Shown one piece after another: positions 5,759 to 6,749 of a stretch of 6,749 nt of DNA. Source of the DNA: Candidatus Heimdallarchaeota archaeon. GTDB lineage: Archaea; Asgardarchaeota; Heimdallarchaeia; Hodarchaeales; LC-3. Where the stretch lies: contig DAHXPE010000164.1 of NCBI GenBank assembly GCA_027364495.1, positions 1-6,749 on the forward strand. Direction: 5' to 3'. The translations under genes and the position numbers were made by a program. How positions within the stretch are numbered: position 1 is the stretch's first letter; each line of letters opens with the position of its first letter. The notes beneath the pieces are model-generated. The model searched no databases. It was not told where the DNA came from and saw only the letters and a list, made by a program, of their open reading frames with translations.

Positions 5759-6536
5759 TAATTCGACCACCATCGACTGGTAGACTGTGCCCAGTTATAT
5801 AAGAAGCTTGTTCAGAAGCTAAAAAGACAGCAGCATATGCTATTTCTTCTGGTTCAGCAATTCTTCCAGATGGAACATCCGTTATATATTCCTTCTCTGC
5901 CTCTTCCATTGTCATATTAGTTTTTTTTCTTCTTGTTTCTAAAATTTCAGTTAGTCGACCTGTTCGAGTGGGACCTGGCAAAATATTATTCACAGTAATT
6001 TTATATGATGCAAGTTCATTTGATAATGTTTTTGCCCACCCAGAGACAGCAGCTCTTGTTGTATTAGATACACCAAGATTATTTAGAGGTTGCTTGACAG
6101 ATGTAGAAACAACATTAATAATTCGGCCATATCCTTCACTTTTCATACCTGGAATACAAGCTTGAGCAAGGATATGATTGCAAAAAAGATGATTAGTTAA
6201 TGCTTGCTGAAATTCCTCGATATTAGCTTCAAGAATAGGACCACTTTTAGGGCCTCCGGAATTATTAATTAAAATATGAACTGGAGGATTATTTGTCGTG
6301 TATTCAGATAATTTAATTCGTAATTTTTCTGGATTATTGAAATCAACACAAATGTAATCATGTGGTCTATTCGACAGATTAGGTAACTCCTTAACGAGTT
6401 GTTGCAACTTTTCTTCATTTCTCGCTATGAGAGTTATATGAGCATTCGATTTTGCTAGTTCGAAAGCAATTGATCTTCCAATACCTTGAGTTGATCCACA
6501 AACTATAGCATTTTTATCTTTTAAAGATATAATCAT
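5748..6536 (-). CDS. SDR-family oxidoreductase-like protein with non-canonical catalytic residues
   Basis: The 262-residue protein is a full-length classical-type short-chain dehydrogenase/reductase with a Rossmann fold. Visible motifs are the dinucleotide-binding GSTQGIG (14-20), IARN after the second strand (R39 would favour NADP(H)), NNSGG (91-95, for the usual NNAG), N115, and PVDGG near the C-terminus. The catalytic Ser is S144. Thirteen residues later, where Tyr is expected, the sequence is S157-N-T-T-R161, so Y-x-x-x-K has become S-x-x-x-R; the usual Tyr/Lys proton relay cannot operate. From memory, closely similar proteins with SNT.R here occur in Bacteroidetes kynurenine-degradation clusters beside ALDH and RidA genes, which fits the remnants downstream. 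The reaction is unknown. ATG at 6534-6536 is a natural start just before the first strand. Horizontal acquisition from bacteria is plausible but inferred. Confidence 0.88.
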   Translation of the reverse strand: MIISLKDKNAIVCGSTQGIGRSIAFELAKSNAHITLIARNEEKLQQLVKELPNLSNRPHDYICVDFNNPEKLRIKLSEYTTNNPPVHILINNSGGPKSGPILEANIEEFQQALTNHLFCNHILAQACIPGMKSEGYGRIINVVSTSVKQPLNNLGVSNTTRAAVSGWAKTLSNELASYKITVNNILPGPTRTGRLTEILETRRKKTNMTMEEAEKEYITDVPSGRIAEPEEIAYAAVFLASEQASYITGHSLPVDGGRIKSL

Positions 6537-6556
6537 GATAACTTCACAAAATTTCC

Positions 6557-6563
6557 TTAAAAA
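6557..6563 (-). promoter_or_regulatory. Possible TATA-like element for the SDR gene
   Basis: On the minus strand TTTTTAA is centred about 24 nt ahead of the ATG at 6536, which would give a leaderless transcript. The region also has long A and T runs (6565-6597), so a TATA call is weak. The rest of 6564-6749 contains only stop-rich short frames on both strands. Confidence 0.25.
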
Positions 6564-6749
6564 GTTATTTTTTTTTGAACCAAAAAAATTTTTTTATGAA
6601 AAAACCTGATACTCAACTTCGAAAGATCCCTAAATTTTAATTTAACAACAATCCTTCAAAATTCCATTCATGGTAAATTCTTATTTTAACTCCTTTTCTA
6701 GAATAAAATTAATGCACTTCTATCATTTTATGTCAAAAATAAGCATTTT

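Noticed and set aside
5968..6165. 65-codon open frame on the plus strand
   Set aside because: It lies wholly antisense within the well-supported SDR gene, and its product has no recognisable motif; it is a shadow frame.
6597..6641. Short plus-strand frame beginning MKKPDTQLRK
   Set aside because: Only 14 codons, no ribosome-binding site and no recognisable family; expected by chance.

Overview
The window is a low-GC piece of what looks like an archaeal genome, probably an Asgard-type (Lokiarchaeia-like) lineage. Four things point that way. A HTH_10 (Bat-type) regulator is present. Archaeal TATA-like boxes sit about 20-35 nt ahead of genes that lack Shine-Dalgarno sites, which suggests leaderless or short-leader mRNAs. 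Two genes start with TTG. A very long TPR protein ends in a small domain that resembles the longin/roadblock-like domains common in Asgard proteomes. The lineage call is inference; there is no rRNA or other marker gene here.

Layout, left to right. Bases 1-75 are a perfect inverted copy of bases 676-750. The left arm ends exactly where the C-terminal tail of a DUF423 (YgdD-like) membrane protein begins (72-152, +), so this edge is either an inversion breakpoint or a contig-end chimera. Next come a convergent DinB-like metalloenzyme gene (170-676, -), a HTH_10 regulator (858-1559, +), and, from its own TATA box, the 845-residue TPR/longin-like protein (1611-4148, +). A hairpin overlaps the stop codon of the TPR gene. 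The 350-bp gap 4149-4498 holds a frameshifted remnant of a winged-helix (ArsR-like) regulator and A/T-rich palindromes that could end transcription from both sides.

The right part is on the minus strand. It holds a polytopic membrane protein with a HGITPDEH motif, related to NicO/UreH/TauE-type metal or anion transporters (4499-5470), and an SDR-family protein whose catalytic Tyr and Lys are replaced (5748-6536). Between them, 5531-5758 is not empty. Read on the minus strand it is a scar of two genes: the C-terminal part of an aldehyde dehydrogenase of the ALDH8A1/2-hydroxymuconate-semialdehyde dehydrogenase type, with an in-frame stop, fused to the last residues of a RidA-family protein. SDR, ALDH and RidA together resemble the lower kynurenine (2-aminomuconate) pathway clusters of bacteria. 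The SDR therefore looks like the survivor of a decayed, probably acquired catabolic operon.

Bases 6537-6749 contain a possible SDR promoter and otherwise nothing I can support. No tRNA, rRNA, CRISPR array or complete mobile element was seen.
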